Assembly: GCA_024399495.1 (NCBI GenBank)
Contig: JAKSNY010000002.1
Coordinates: forward strand, 1 to 64,000
Source of the DNA: Paludibacteraceae bacterium
Lineage (GTDB): Bacteria; Bacteroidota; Bacteroidia; Bacteroidales; Paludibacteraceae
Direction: 5' to 3'
Length of the DNA: 64,000 nt
In this document: piece after piece, positions 26,424 through 34,324 of the stretch
Numbering within the stretch: position 1 is the first letter of the stretch
Layout: each line of letters begins with the position of its first letter
The notes under the pieces: generated by a model
Databases searched by the model: none
Seen by the model: the letters and a program-made list of their open reading frames with translations, nothing else
What the model was told of the DNA's origin: nothing
Position numbers and translations under genes: made by a program

Positions 26424-27452
26424 ATGAGCGAAAAAAATGATAATATTGTTATTTTAGGTGTGGAATCATCGTGTGATGACACTTCAGCGGCAATAATCAG
26501 GGATGGTTATCTGCTCTCAAATGTAATTTCATCACAAGCGGTACACAGTGCATACGGAGGGGTTGTGCCTGAGCTTGCTTCAAGGGCACATCAGCAGAAT
26601 ATAATACCTACTATACATCAGGCAATCAAGGTAGCGGGTATAGACAAGCACGACATCAGTGCCATAGCCTATACAAGAGGTCCCGGGCTTATAGGCTCTC
26701 TGCTGGTTGGAACGTCTTTTGCAAAAGGTTTTTCGCTGGCATTGAATGTACCTCTTATAGAGGTGAATCACCTGCAAGGTCATGTTTTAGCTCATTTTAT
26801 CAAGGAGAAGGGAGTGGAGCCTCATGTTCCTGAATTTCCGTTCCTGTGCCTTTTAGTATCGGGTGGAAACTCTCAAATAATACTTGTAAAATCACCATAC
26901 GATATGGAAATCATAGGGCAGACCATTGATGATGCTGCCGGAGAGGCATTTGATAAGTGTGCCAAGGTGATAGGAGGTCCTTATCCTGGAGGTCCGTACG
27001 TAGATAAACTTGCAAAGGAGGGAAATGCCAAGGCTTTTGATTTTGCAAAGCCTCACATCCCTGGTTATGACTATAGTTTTAGTGGGTTAAAGACATCATT
27101 TCTATATCAGGTAAGGGATTTTGTAAAGGAAGACCCCGATTTTATAGAAAAGAACAGGGCTGATTTGTGTGCCTCTTTTCAGCGTGCTGTTGTTGAGACC
27201 TTGATGAACAAATTATGGCATGCTGCCAAAGACCTTAAAATAAATAGGGTGGCGGTAGCAGGTGGAGTCTCTGCCAACAGTGGTGTAAGAGGGGCTTTCC
27301 AAGATTACTCAAATAAATATGGATGGGAGATATTCCTGCCTAAATTCTCATATACTACAGATAATGCCGCAATGATTGCCACTGCCGGCATGTTCAAGTA
27401 TATGAAAGGGGAGTTTGATGGGATAGATTCTGTTCCATACTCAAGAGTGTGA
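26424..27452 (+). CDS. tsaD: tRNA N6-adenosine threonylcarbamoyltransferase
   Basis: 342 residues, normal length. 'VILGVESSCDDTSAAII' begins the ASKHA fold; metal histidines are in 'ELASRAHQQN' and 'EVNHLQGHVLAH'; 'LVSGGNSQIILV', 'IDDAAGEAFDKCAK' and 'AVAGGVSANSGVR' complete the family pattern. It transfers the threonylcarbamoyl group to A37 of ANN-decoding tRNAs with TsaB and TsaE, not seen here. The last codons are AGA GTG TGA, where the TGA is the first unit of an ATGTATG array. Essential housekeeping gene in most bacteria. Confidence 0.96.
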   Translation: MSEKNDNIVILGVESSCDDTSAAIIRDGYLLSNVISSQAVHSAYGGVVPELASRAHQQNIIPTIHQAIKVAGIDKHDISAIAYTRGPGLIGSLLVGTSFAKGFSLALNVPLIEVNHLQGHVLAHFIKEKGVEPHVPEFPFLCLLVSGGNSQIILVKSPYDMEIIGQTIDDAAGEAFDKCAKVIGGPYPGGPYVDKLAKEGNAKAFDFAKPHIPGYDYSFSGLKTSFLYQVRDFVKEDPDFIEKNRADLCASFQRAVVETLMNKLWHAAKDLKINRVAVAGGVSANSGVRGAFQDYSNKYGWEIFLPKFSYTTDNAAMIATAGMFKYMKGEFDGIDSVPYSRV

Positions 27453-27480
27453 TGTATGATGTATGATGTATGATGTATGA
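27451..27480 (+). repeat. ATGTATG heptamer array after tsaD
   Basis: Four perfect ATGTATG units overlapping the tsaD stop, followed at 27482-27526 by CAACTTT-type units (CAATTTT, CAACTTT) that end at the next ATG. Confidence 0.85.
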
Positions 27481-27528
27481 ATAATTTTCAATTTTATTTT
27501 CAATCAGTTTCACAGTCAACTTTCAACT

Positions 27529-28083
27529 ATGAAAACATATATACAACCATTAAAATCCACCATCTACTTTATAGTAGTGCTATTGGTGGTTCATTTAGTT
27601 TGGAAATTAGGATTCCAAGAGGAGATAGACCTTAGTGGAAACAAGATTCTGACTTTTTACGGACTTAATGTTTCCGCTTGTTTCTATGCTATGACTAATT
27701 GGCTTTTGAATGCTGTGTATGCCATTTTAAGTAAGATGACATCTTTGCAGATAGAGTTAAGGTCTTCATCTATATTTTATGTGGAGCAGAACTCCTCTAT
27801 AGATATAGTGTGGAGTTGTACAGGCGTAAAACAGATGATGTTTTTCTTTTTGGTGATGCTTTGTTATCCGCAAAACTCAATTCATAAATTGTGGTATATC
27901 CCTGTAGGCCTTGTATTTATATTTTTACTTAATGTATTGAGAATCACACTTATAGTGTATTGGTGCGGAGAGGATATGAACCGTTTTCAGATGCTTCATG
28001 AGGGTTCCAAATATGTGTTTTACGCCATAATATACCTGATGTGGATATTGTGGGATTGGAAATTGGTTAATCTTAAGAAATGA
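27529..28083 (+). CDS. Exosortase/archaeosortase family protein (XrtF-like)
   Basis: 184 residues, short as in Bacteroidota exosortases, with about five membrane helices. The transpeptidase-like triad is visible: C97 in 'WSCTGVKQ', R138 in 'NVLRITLIVYW' and H157 in 'MLHEGSKYVFYA'. Exosortases are membrane enzymes thought to cut and anchor proteins bearing a C-terminal sorting tail. It overlaps coaX by 4 bases (ATGA), so the two are translationally coupled. No protein with an obvious exosortase tail (motif, helix, basic end) occurs in the window and no exosortase-associated gene follows, so targets must lie elsewhere. Confidence 0.8.
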   Translation: MKTYIQPLKSTIYFIVVLLVVHLVWKLGFQEEIDLSGNKILTFYGLNVSACFYAMTNWLLNAVYAILSKMTSLQIELRSSSIFYVEQNSSIDIVWSCTGVKQMMFFFLVMLCYPQNSIHKLWYIPVGLVFIFLLNVLRITLIVYWCGEDMNRFQMLHEGSKYVFYAIIYLMWILWDWKLVNLKK

Positions 28084-28808
28084 ATCTTACCTTAGATATA
28101 GGGAACAGTAGAACCAAGGTTTGTGTGTTTGATGGTGATGAAATTGCGTTTTCCGAGTGCTACACCACTCTTAAAACAGAAATTTTGGAGTCGCTTGCAA
28201 ATCAATTTCAAATAGAAAACGCAATTATATGTGCGGTTGCTTTTTATAACGATGACTTGCTGCAATGGCTTAACAGTCACATAAACAGGGTTGTTGTGTT
28301 AGGCTCTGATACACCGTTGCCTATAAAAAATGAGTATGCCACACCTGAGACATTGGGTTTGGACCGTATTGCGTCAGTGATTGGGGCATACAAACAGAAG
28401 CATGGCTACCCGTTGCTTGTAATAGATGCAGGCACAGCAATCACCTACGATTTCTTATCTGCTGATGGTGTGTATAGGGGTGGAAACATTGCTCCAGGGG
28501 CGGTTACGAGATTCCGATCGCTTAACGCATATACGGATAAACTGCCTCTTGTAAGTCTGAATGAAAAAAGACGTAATTCTTTGTTGGGAACGGATACTCG
28601 TTCCGCCATTTTAGATGGCGTTATTTATGGGATAATTTTTGAAATAGAAGGGTATATTGCCTCTTTAAAAGAAAAAAATCCCGATTTACAAGTTTTTTTT
28701 ACAGGTGGAGACGCAATTTTTTTTGAAAATTACATAAAAAATAGCATCTTTGTAGTTTCAAATCTGAATGCCATCGGTCTAAACGAAATTTTAACCTATA
28801 ATTTATAA
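28080..28808 (+). CDS. coaX: Type III pantothenate kinase
   Basis: 242 residues. 'MNLTLDIGNSRTKVCVFDGD' is the ATP-binding start, 'TLGLDRIASVIGAY' and 'VIDAGTAITYDFL' are the pantothenate and catalytic motifs, and 'GGNIAPGAVTRFRSL' completes the fold. It phosphorylates pantothenate in the first step of coenzyme A synthesis and, unlike type I, escapes CoA feedback. Its ATG overlaps the exosortase stop; the outer-membrane protein, TPR and LptC genes downstream are common coaX neighbours in Bacteroidales. Confidence 0.94.
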   Translation: MNLTLDIGNSRTKVCVFDGDEIAFSECYTTLKTEILESLANQFQIENAIICAVAFYNDDLLQWLNSHINRVVVLGSDTPLPIKNEYATPETLGLDRIASVIGAYKQKHGYPLLVIDAGTAITYDFLSADGVYRGGNIAPGAVTRFRSLNAYTDKLPLVSLNEKRRNSLLGTDTRSAILDGVIYGIIFEIEGYIASLKEKNPDLQVFFTGGDAIFFENYIKNSIFVVSNLNAIGLNEILTYNL

Positions 28809-28819
28809 CTATAAATCCA

Positions 28820-28865
28820 TAACTTTCAACTTTTAACTTTCAACTTTCAACTTTTAACTTTTAAC
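28820..28865 (+). repeat. CAACTTT heptamer array
   Basis: Six CAACTTT/TAACTTT heptamers ending 5 bases before the TTG start of the next gene. Confidence 0.8.
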
Positions 28866-28870
28866 TAACA

Positions 28871-30124
28871 TTGACCATCAAAAAACTAAATATTATACTG
28901 TCCCTGTTTCTTGTGAGTACTCTTGCATACAGTCAGAATGCCTTGATAGCCTCTCCTTATTCACGTTATGGGTATGGTGAGTTGCAATCTGCAAGTATGG
29001 GCTCAACTAAAAGTATGGGTGGAATAGGGTATGGAGTGTATAATCGTCGGGTAATAAACCCTATGAACCCCGCTTCCTACTCATCTGTTGACTCCCTTAC
29101 ATTTATGTTGAACTTTGCAGGTTCAGGTACGGTCAATGGTGTAAGTAGCGGAAAAGAGACGTTAAACAAGTGCAAGGGGCAGGTTGAATATGTAGCAATT
29201 CAATTACCTCTTTGTAAGTTTGTAGGTGTAAGCGTGGGTTTGGTGCCATATACTCTTGTAGGCTATGACTATTCCAAAACAGATACATCTATGCGTAATT
29301 ATATTACAGAAAACGGTAAGACTACTGTAAAACAGGATTTTACAGGTTATGGCGGCTTAACACAGGTTTATTTGGGTATTGCTTTTGATATTTTAGACCG
29401 TGTGTCTGTGGGTGTTAACGGAAAGTATATGTTTGGCAATGTTACTCATACCAGAACAGTTTCATACCCCGATGCCTCGTTATATGTAGGTACTTATCAA
29501 CAGAAGGTGTTGCATTGTACAACATTCCTTTGTGATGTTGGTGTCTTGTATCATCAACCCATAAAAAATGATGAATTGACAATAGGAGCCACATATTCTA
29601 TTAAACTTCCTATGACTATAGACAGTCAAATAAAAACAGTAACGCAGCACATAACGGAAGACAACACAAAATATAAGTTTGATTTTCCGCATACGATAGG
29701 GTTTGGAGCCACATACAGATTTGGCGATAAGGTTTGGTTCGGTGCTGATTTTCAGTGGTGTGATTTTTCAAGTGCAAGGTATTACAGCGTAAAAGATACT
29801 TTAAAATCTAATTTCAGGATTGCGGCTGGAGTTGAATATATTCCAAAATTAGGCTCCAAGAAATATGGCGAAAACATGAGATTCAGGATAGGAGCCAATT
29901 ATGGTAAGTCGTATGCTCAAATAAACGGATATTATTACGACGAGTTTGCCATTACCGCAGGATTGGGTTTCCCGTTGTTTAATGCAATGACAACCATAAA
30001 TCTGTTCTTGGAATATGGTCATCGTGGAGGAGTCAAAACCATAGGGTTGGTAGAGGATTATTTTAAATTTGGAATAGATATATCGTTAAATGAGAGATGG
30101 TTTGTAAAACGTAGGTTAAATTAA
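28871..30124 (+). CDS. Outer-membrane beta-barrel protein (FadL/OmpP1-like)
   Basis: 417 residues using a TTG start: no ATG precedes the signal peptide 'KKLNIILSLFLVSTLAYSQ', and the CAACTTT array sits just upstream. The mature part opens 'SPYSRYGYGELQSASMGST', typical of a FadL-like family in Bacteroidales, and continues with aromatic-ended beta strands to 'DISLNERWFVKRRL'. Likely an outer-membrane channel; the solute is unknown. It lies in the coaX-TPR-lptC-ppiD envelope cluster, 25 bases before the TPR gene. Confidence 0.78.
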   Translation: MTIKKLNIILSLFLVSTLAYSQNALIASPYSRYGYGELQSASMGSTKSMGGIGYGVYNRRVINPMNPASYSSVDSLTFMLNFAGSGTVNGVSSGKETLNKCKGQVEYVAIQLPLCKFVGVSVGLVPYTLVGYDYSKTDTSMRNYITENGKTTVKQDFTGYGGLTQVYLGIAFDILDRVSVGVNGKYMFGNVTHTRTVSYPDASLYVGTYQQKVLHCTTFLCDVGVLYHQPIKNDELTIGATYSIKLPMTIDSQIKTVTQHITEDNTKYKFDFPHTIGFGATYRFGDKVWFGADFQWCDFSSARYYSVKDTLKSNFRIAAGVEYIPKLGSKKYGENMRFRIGANYGKSYAQINGYYYDEFAITAGLGFPLFNAMTTINLFLEYGHRGGVKTIGLVEDYFKFGIDISLNERWFVKRRLN

Positions 30125-30149
30125 TATTATAAACTTTATTAAATACGTT

Positions 30150-31526
30150 ATGAAAAACTTAAGATTAATTTTTGTTGCAGGTGTTTTAGTGTTGACATCT
30201 ACATCTGTTTATGCTGTCAAGGCAATTGACGATGGCAGTAAGTTTGGTACAGGAGAAGACAGTATCCGTTGCCTGGAGCAGGTCAGCCTTCTTAGTAGTT
30301 ACTACAAAATCAAGGCATACGATGATGCTTACAATAGTTTTAAAATCATTTATGACGAGTGCCCGCAAGCGGCAGGCAGGAACCTTTATAGCAATGGTGC
30401 ATTCCTTATAAAATATAAAATGTCTCAAGAACGGGATAATGCTAAAAAACAGGAATTGTTTAAACTGCTTATGGAGAGTTATGAGAAGAGAATACAATAT
30501 TTTGGAAATGATAAAAAATATCCGGAGTCATATATCAGGGGTCGTCAGGCTATTGATTATATAGAGTGTTCAGGAGATCCTAATATGCTTTCTGTAGTGC
30601 TTCCATGGTTAGAATTCTCTGTGGAGGATAGAGGCTCTGCATCTGAGGCAGGTGTGGTTGACTACTACTTTAGAATGTTGGAAAAACAGTATCAGACAGA
30701 TACAGAAAAATATAAAGAAAGTTTCATAAACAAGTTCATAAAAATAGAGAGGTTGCTTGAAGGCAGTATAGTTCTTGGCGGTGAAAAGACAAGAGACGCA
30801 TACATAACAACCAGAAACAATATACATTCCATTTTTATAAAATCAGGTGCTGCAGATTGCAAGACACTTGATGGTGTGTTTGCTTCTAAAGTAGATGAAT
30901 CTGCCGATAACGTAGTGGATTTAACATCGATAATCAGATTGTATAAGAGAGCTAACTGTACAGAGAGCGATGTATATTTCAAGGCATCTGCTATGGCACA
31001 CAAACTTAATCCTACATCTGAGACTGCGGCTGGTTGCGGTTATCAGGCAGTAAAGAAAGAGGAGTATGCACAGGCATTGGATTTCTTTAACGAGGCTTTG
31101 AACTTATTGGAGCCAGGTACTGAAAATGATACAATAAGATATGATTATCAGTATGTTATTGCAGGTATTTTAATGACACAAGGCAAGTATGCTGATGCTA
31201 AGGCGGCTGCACTCAAGGCTATTCAGTACAATCCTAATGAGGGTGCTCCATATATAGCTTTGGCTCAAATGTATGTAGATCCTAAGCATAATCCTTATCC
31301 GGATGATAAGATTCTTTCAAAAACAGTCTATTGGGCTGCGGTAGATAAGTTGGAGAAGGCAAAATCAGTAGATCCTGATTGTGTAGAAAGAGCACAGGCA
31401 TTGATAAACCAATTTGTAAAGTATTATCCAACTAAGGAAGACGTGTTCTTCAAGCCTGAATTAAAGGTTGGAGAGACATTCCACATTGGCGGTTGGATTA
31501 ACGAGTCAGTCCGTTGTCGTGACTAA
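30150..31526 (+). CDS. Exported tetratricopeptide-repeat protein
   Basis: 458 residues with a signal peptide ('LIFVAGVLVLTSTSVYAV', cleavage near residue 22). Helical repeats include 'AAGCGYQAVKKEEYAQALDF', 'GILMTQGKYADAKAAALKAI' and 'APYIALAQMYVD'. Probably a periplasmic scaffold; the partner is unknown. The stop overlaps the GTG start of lptC by 8 bases, so translation of lptC may be coupled. Position between an outer-membrane protein and lptC points to envelope assembly, but that is inference. Confidence 0.78.
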   Translation: MKNLRLIFVAGVLVLTSTSVYAVKAIDDGSKFGTGEDSIRCLEQVSLLSSYYKIKAYDDAYNSFKIIYDECPQAAGRNLYSNGAFLIKYKMSQERDNAKKQELFKLLMESYEKRIQYFGNDKKYPESYIRGRQAIDYIECSGDPNMLSVVLPWLEFSVEDRGSASEAGVVDYYFRMLEKQYQTDTEKYKESFINKFIKIERLLEGSIVLGGEKTRDAYITTRNNIHSIFIKSGAADCKTLDGVFASKVDESADNVVDLTSIIRLYKRANCTESDVYFKASAMAHKLNPTSETAAGCGYQAVKKEEYAQALDFFNEALNLLEPGTENDTIRYDYQYVIAGILMTQGKYADAKAAALKAIQYNPNEGAPYIALAQMYVDPKHNPYPDDKILSKTVYWAAVDKLEKAKSVDPDCVERAQALINQFVKYYPTKEDVFFKPELKVGETFHIGGWINESVRCRD

Positions 31527-32118
31527 AAAAATATTGGTTGTCAGTGTAACTATCCTGCTTTGTCTTGTATCTTGCGGTAGAAAAGTCAAGGCAAACAAAG
31601 GACTTGTGGCGGTGCGTGATTCCGTGCCGTCACTTCACGTTTGGGATGTATCTACAGTGGTTTCAGATTCGGGAATCACCCAGTATAGAATTGTGTCTCC
31701 GGAGTGGCTTGTTTGGGATAAGGCGGTAGAGCCTAATTGGCTTTTCCCAAAGGGTATTCATTTTGAAAAATTTGACGAGAATTTGGACGTGTTTGCAAAA
31801 GTGGATGCTGACTCCGCCATATACTATACAAAATTAGATGATTGGGTGCTTGTAGGCAATGTCAAGGCTATGAATCTTGATGGGGAGACTTTTGAAACAG
31901 AAATTCTTTTCGTCAAGCAAAAGGAGGATAGAATATACACAGATAAAGACATAAAGGTGACGCAATCGGACAAGATTATAAATGGTGTGGGTTTTGAATC
32001 AAACACACGTCTTTCAAAATACACAATTCTTAATCCTACAGGCATTATCCCTATAGACGGAGATGAAAAACAGGATTCTACAACGGTATCTGAAAATAAT
32101 TATAAACAATATGACTAA
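31519..32118 (+). CDS. lptC: LPS export protein LptC
   Basis: 199 residues from GTG 31519. The start gives a clean lipoprotein/anchor signal 'MTKKILVVSVTILLCLVSC' (C19); the longer frame from 31468 would overlap the TPR gene by 59 bases and puts residues before the signal. The domain has the LptC pattern 'DADSAIYYTKLDDWVLVGNV', 'TEILFVKQKEDRIYTDKD' and 'GVGFESN'. LptC receives lipopolysaccharide from the LptBFG transporter and passes it to LptA in the periplasm. The C-terminal 25 residues are a loose polar tail. Confidence 0.87.
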   Translation: MTKKILVVSVTILLCLVSCGRKVKANKGLVAVRDSVPSLHVWDVSTVVSDSGITQYRIVSPEWLVWDKAVEPNWLFPKGIHFEKFDENLDVFAKVDADSAIYYTKLDDWVLVGNVKAMNLDGETFETEILFVKQKEDRIYTDKDIKVTQSDKIINGVGFESNTRLSKYTILNPTGIIPIDGDEKQDSTTVSENNYKQYD

Positions 32119-32187
32119 AAATTAGGGTGCATATTGAATTTTTTTGTATCTTCGCACTTTCAAAATGCAAATTTAAATTTATAGAAT

Positions 32188-34257
32188 ATGGCAACATTAG
32201 AGAAAATCAGACAAAAAGGTGTGCTACTGTCAATTGTGATAGGTGTGGCTATGCTTTTGTTTATTATCGGTATGGTTGATTTCAACTCAATATTCGGAAA
32301 CTCACGTCAGAATGTGGCGGATGTCAACGGTACAGAGATAAACATCATGGATTACGAAAAGCGTATAGATGAAATGACTTCATTCTATAAGGTTGAGATG
32401 GGGCAGAGTAGCTTGTCTGACCAATACAACGAGCAGATAAGGACAGCGGTTTGGAACAATTGTGTAAAAGAGATAATCCTTGGTAAGAATTGCGAGAAAT
32501 TAGGGATTGTGGTATCAGATGAGGAAATGGCACAGAACCTTACAGGAGATACTCCTCATCCAATGTTAAGCCAATTGAGAGTATTCTATAATCAAGAGAA
32601 GGGCGGTTTTGACAAAGCTATCTTATATCAGCTGTTAAACGCAGTTGATGATGACCCTAATGGCGATATTGCCAAATATTGGTCTTTTGTACAGCGTACA
32701 GTAAGAACCCAGATACTTGAAGATAAGTATAACGCCCTTTTGGGTGCCTCTATAAACATAAACAATTTAGATGCCAAATATAGTTTTGAAGGCGGTAAAA
32801 GTGCAGAGATAGCATATACTATTACTCCGTATTCATCTATAGCGGACTCTACTGTGACAGCAGAGGCAAAAGAGATTAAGGCGTATTATAAAGAAAATAA
32901 GAATAAATATTATAATGATGCTGAGAGCCGTACGGTCAAGATACTTACATTTGATGTTGTGCCTTCAGAGTCGGATTTTGCAGATGTAAGCGAATGGATG
33001 GATGGTCTTAAAAAAGAGTTTTTTACAAGTGAGGATTATATAGCGGTATGTAATCAAAATTCTGATGAAAGATATACAGGCATAGCACAAAGCAAGGCGG
33101 GTACAGATGCTGATTTGGCAGATTTTGCATTTAGCGGAAAAGCTGGAGACACTTTTGGACCTCAACTTTTTGGTGACACTTATAAAATGGCTCGCATAGT
33201 GGAGACAGGCATATATGCTTCTGATTCCGCCAAAGTGCGTCACATGCTTATTCAGCAAAGAACTGGAAAGAGAACCAAAGCACTTGCAGACAGTATTCTT
33301 AATTTGCTTGCCAGTGGTGCAGAGTTTGCTCCTCTTGCAAAGCAATTCTCTTTGGCAAGTACAAATGCCAACGGTGGTGAGCTTGGTTGGTTGAAAGATG
33401 GTGACTATGACGCTGATTTTTCATCTGCTTGCATAAAAGCCACTGTAGGTAAGGCGTTTGAGTTACCTTTGGGGAATTCAATACAAATAGTTGAGGTTAC
33501 AGAGAAGACCAAGCCGGTGGCAAAAGTAAAAATGTGCGTGCTTCAACGTACTGTAGAGGCAAGTTCTCAAACTGTAGGTCAGATTTTTAATGATGCCAGC
33601 CAATATATGACACAAAACGGAGACCTTGAAAAGTTTGAGACAAATGCAGATGCTTCCAAAGGTCAGTTTGTACGTACATATACTGTAGGTGCCGCAGATA
33701 ACAGAATTGCCGATATTAAAGATTCAAGGCAAATAATCCGTTGGGCATTTGAAGGAGAAGAGGGTGATGTAGCGGAAAAAGTATTTGAATGTGGAGATAA
33801 ATTTGTGGTTGCGGCATTGTCTAATATAGATAAAGAGGGCTATCGGACTCAAAATTCTGTTGAAGAGCAGATAGTTTCAGAGGTTAAAAAAGAGAAGAAA
33901 GGTGAAATAATAGCAAATGACCTTCAGTCAAAACTATCTGGCGGAGATTTGTCTGCTACAGGTTCTGTTATGAACGCATCAAATGTTTCTTGTAACTCAC
34001 AATATGTAAGTGGTATTGGAATGGAGCCAAAGTTGGTTGCGGTAGTGTCTTGTATGACACCTGAAAGTGCCCCACAAATTATAAAAGGTAACAATGGTGT
34101 ATATGCAGTAAAAGTTGTGTCTCAAAGTGAGGCAGGAGAGTTTAACGAGGCATCGGAGATAAGCCAACTTGCGTTACGTAAACCATATAGATATATGATT
34201 TACAGTAGTTTGGAAAAAGCAGCTAAAATAAATGACAATAGAATCACATTCTATTAA
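32188..34257 (+). CDS. ppiD: Periplasmic chaperone/peptidyl-prolyl isomerase (PpiD/SurA family)
   Basis: 689 residues. A membrane anchor at 11-30 ('GVLLSIVIGVAMLLFIIGMV'), a SurA-type chaperone N-domain, and a parvulin domain at about 350-445 ('VRHMLIQQRTGKRTKALADS', 'FAPLAKQFSLASTNANGGEL', 'GWLKDGDY'). It helps fold proteins leaving the Sec channel and outer-membrane proteins. A weak promoter-like TATCTTCG lies at 32147-32154. A hairpin terminator follows directly. Confidence 0.88.
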   Translation: MATLEKIRQKGVLLSIVIGVAMLLFIIGMVDFNSIFGNSRQNVADVNGTEINIMDYEKRIDEMTSFYKVEMGQSSLSDQYNEQIRTAVWNNCVKEIILGKNCEKLGIVVSDEEMAQNLTGDTPHPMLSQLRVFYNQEKGGFDKAILYQLLNAVDDDPNGDIAKYWSFVQRTVRTQILEDKYNALLGASININNLDAKYSFEGGKSAEIAYTITPYSSIADSTVTAEAKEIKAYYKENKNKYYNDAESRTVKILTFDVVPSESDFADVSEWMDGLKKEFFTSEDYIAVCNQNSDERYTGIAQSKAGTDADLADFAFSGKAGDTFGPQLFGDTYKMARIVETGIYASDSAKVRHMLIQQRTGKRTKALADSILNLLASGAEFAPLAKQFSLASTNANGGELGWLKDGDYDADFSSACIKATVGKAFELPLGNSIQIVEVTEKTKPVAKVKMCVLQRTVEASSQTVGQIFNDASQYMTQNGDLEKFETNADASKGQFVRTYTVGAADNRIADIKDSRQIIRWAFEGEEGDVAEKVFECGDKFVVAALSNIDKEGYRTQNSVEEQIVSEVKKEKKGEIIANDLQSKLSGGDLSATGSVMNASNVSCNSQYVSGIGMEPKLVAVVSCMTPESAPQIIKGNNGVYAVKVVSQSEAGEFNEASEISQLALRKPYRYMIYSSLEKAAKINDNRITFY

Positions 34258-34278
34258 CGGATAGTTATGCACGTACAT

Positions 34279-34312
34279 AAAAGGCGATGCTTTTTTTAGT
34301 GTCGCCTTTTTT
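34279..34312 (+). terminator. Terminator of the envelope cluster
   Basis: AAAAGGCGA (34279-34287) pairs with TCGCCTTTT (34302-34310), T-rich loop and tail, 12 bases before the helicase ATG. Confidence 0.8.
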
Positions 34313-34324
34313 GGTGAAAATAAT

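Noticed and set aside
31468-31518. Upstream ATG for lptC
   Set aside because: It lies 59 bases inside the TPR gene and puts residues ahead of the lipoprotein signal; GTG 31519 fits better.
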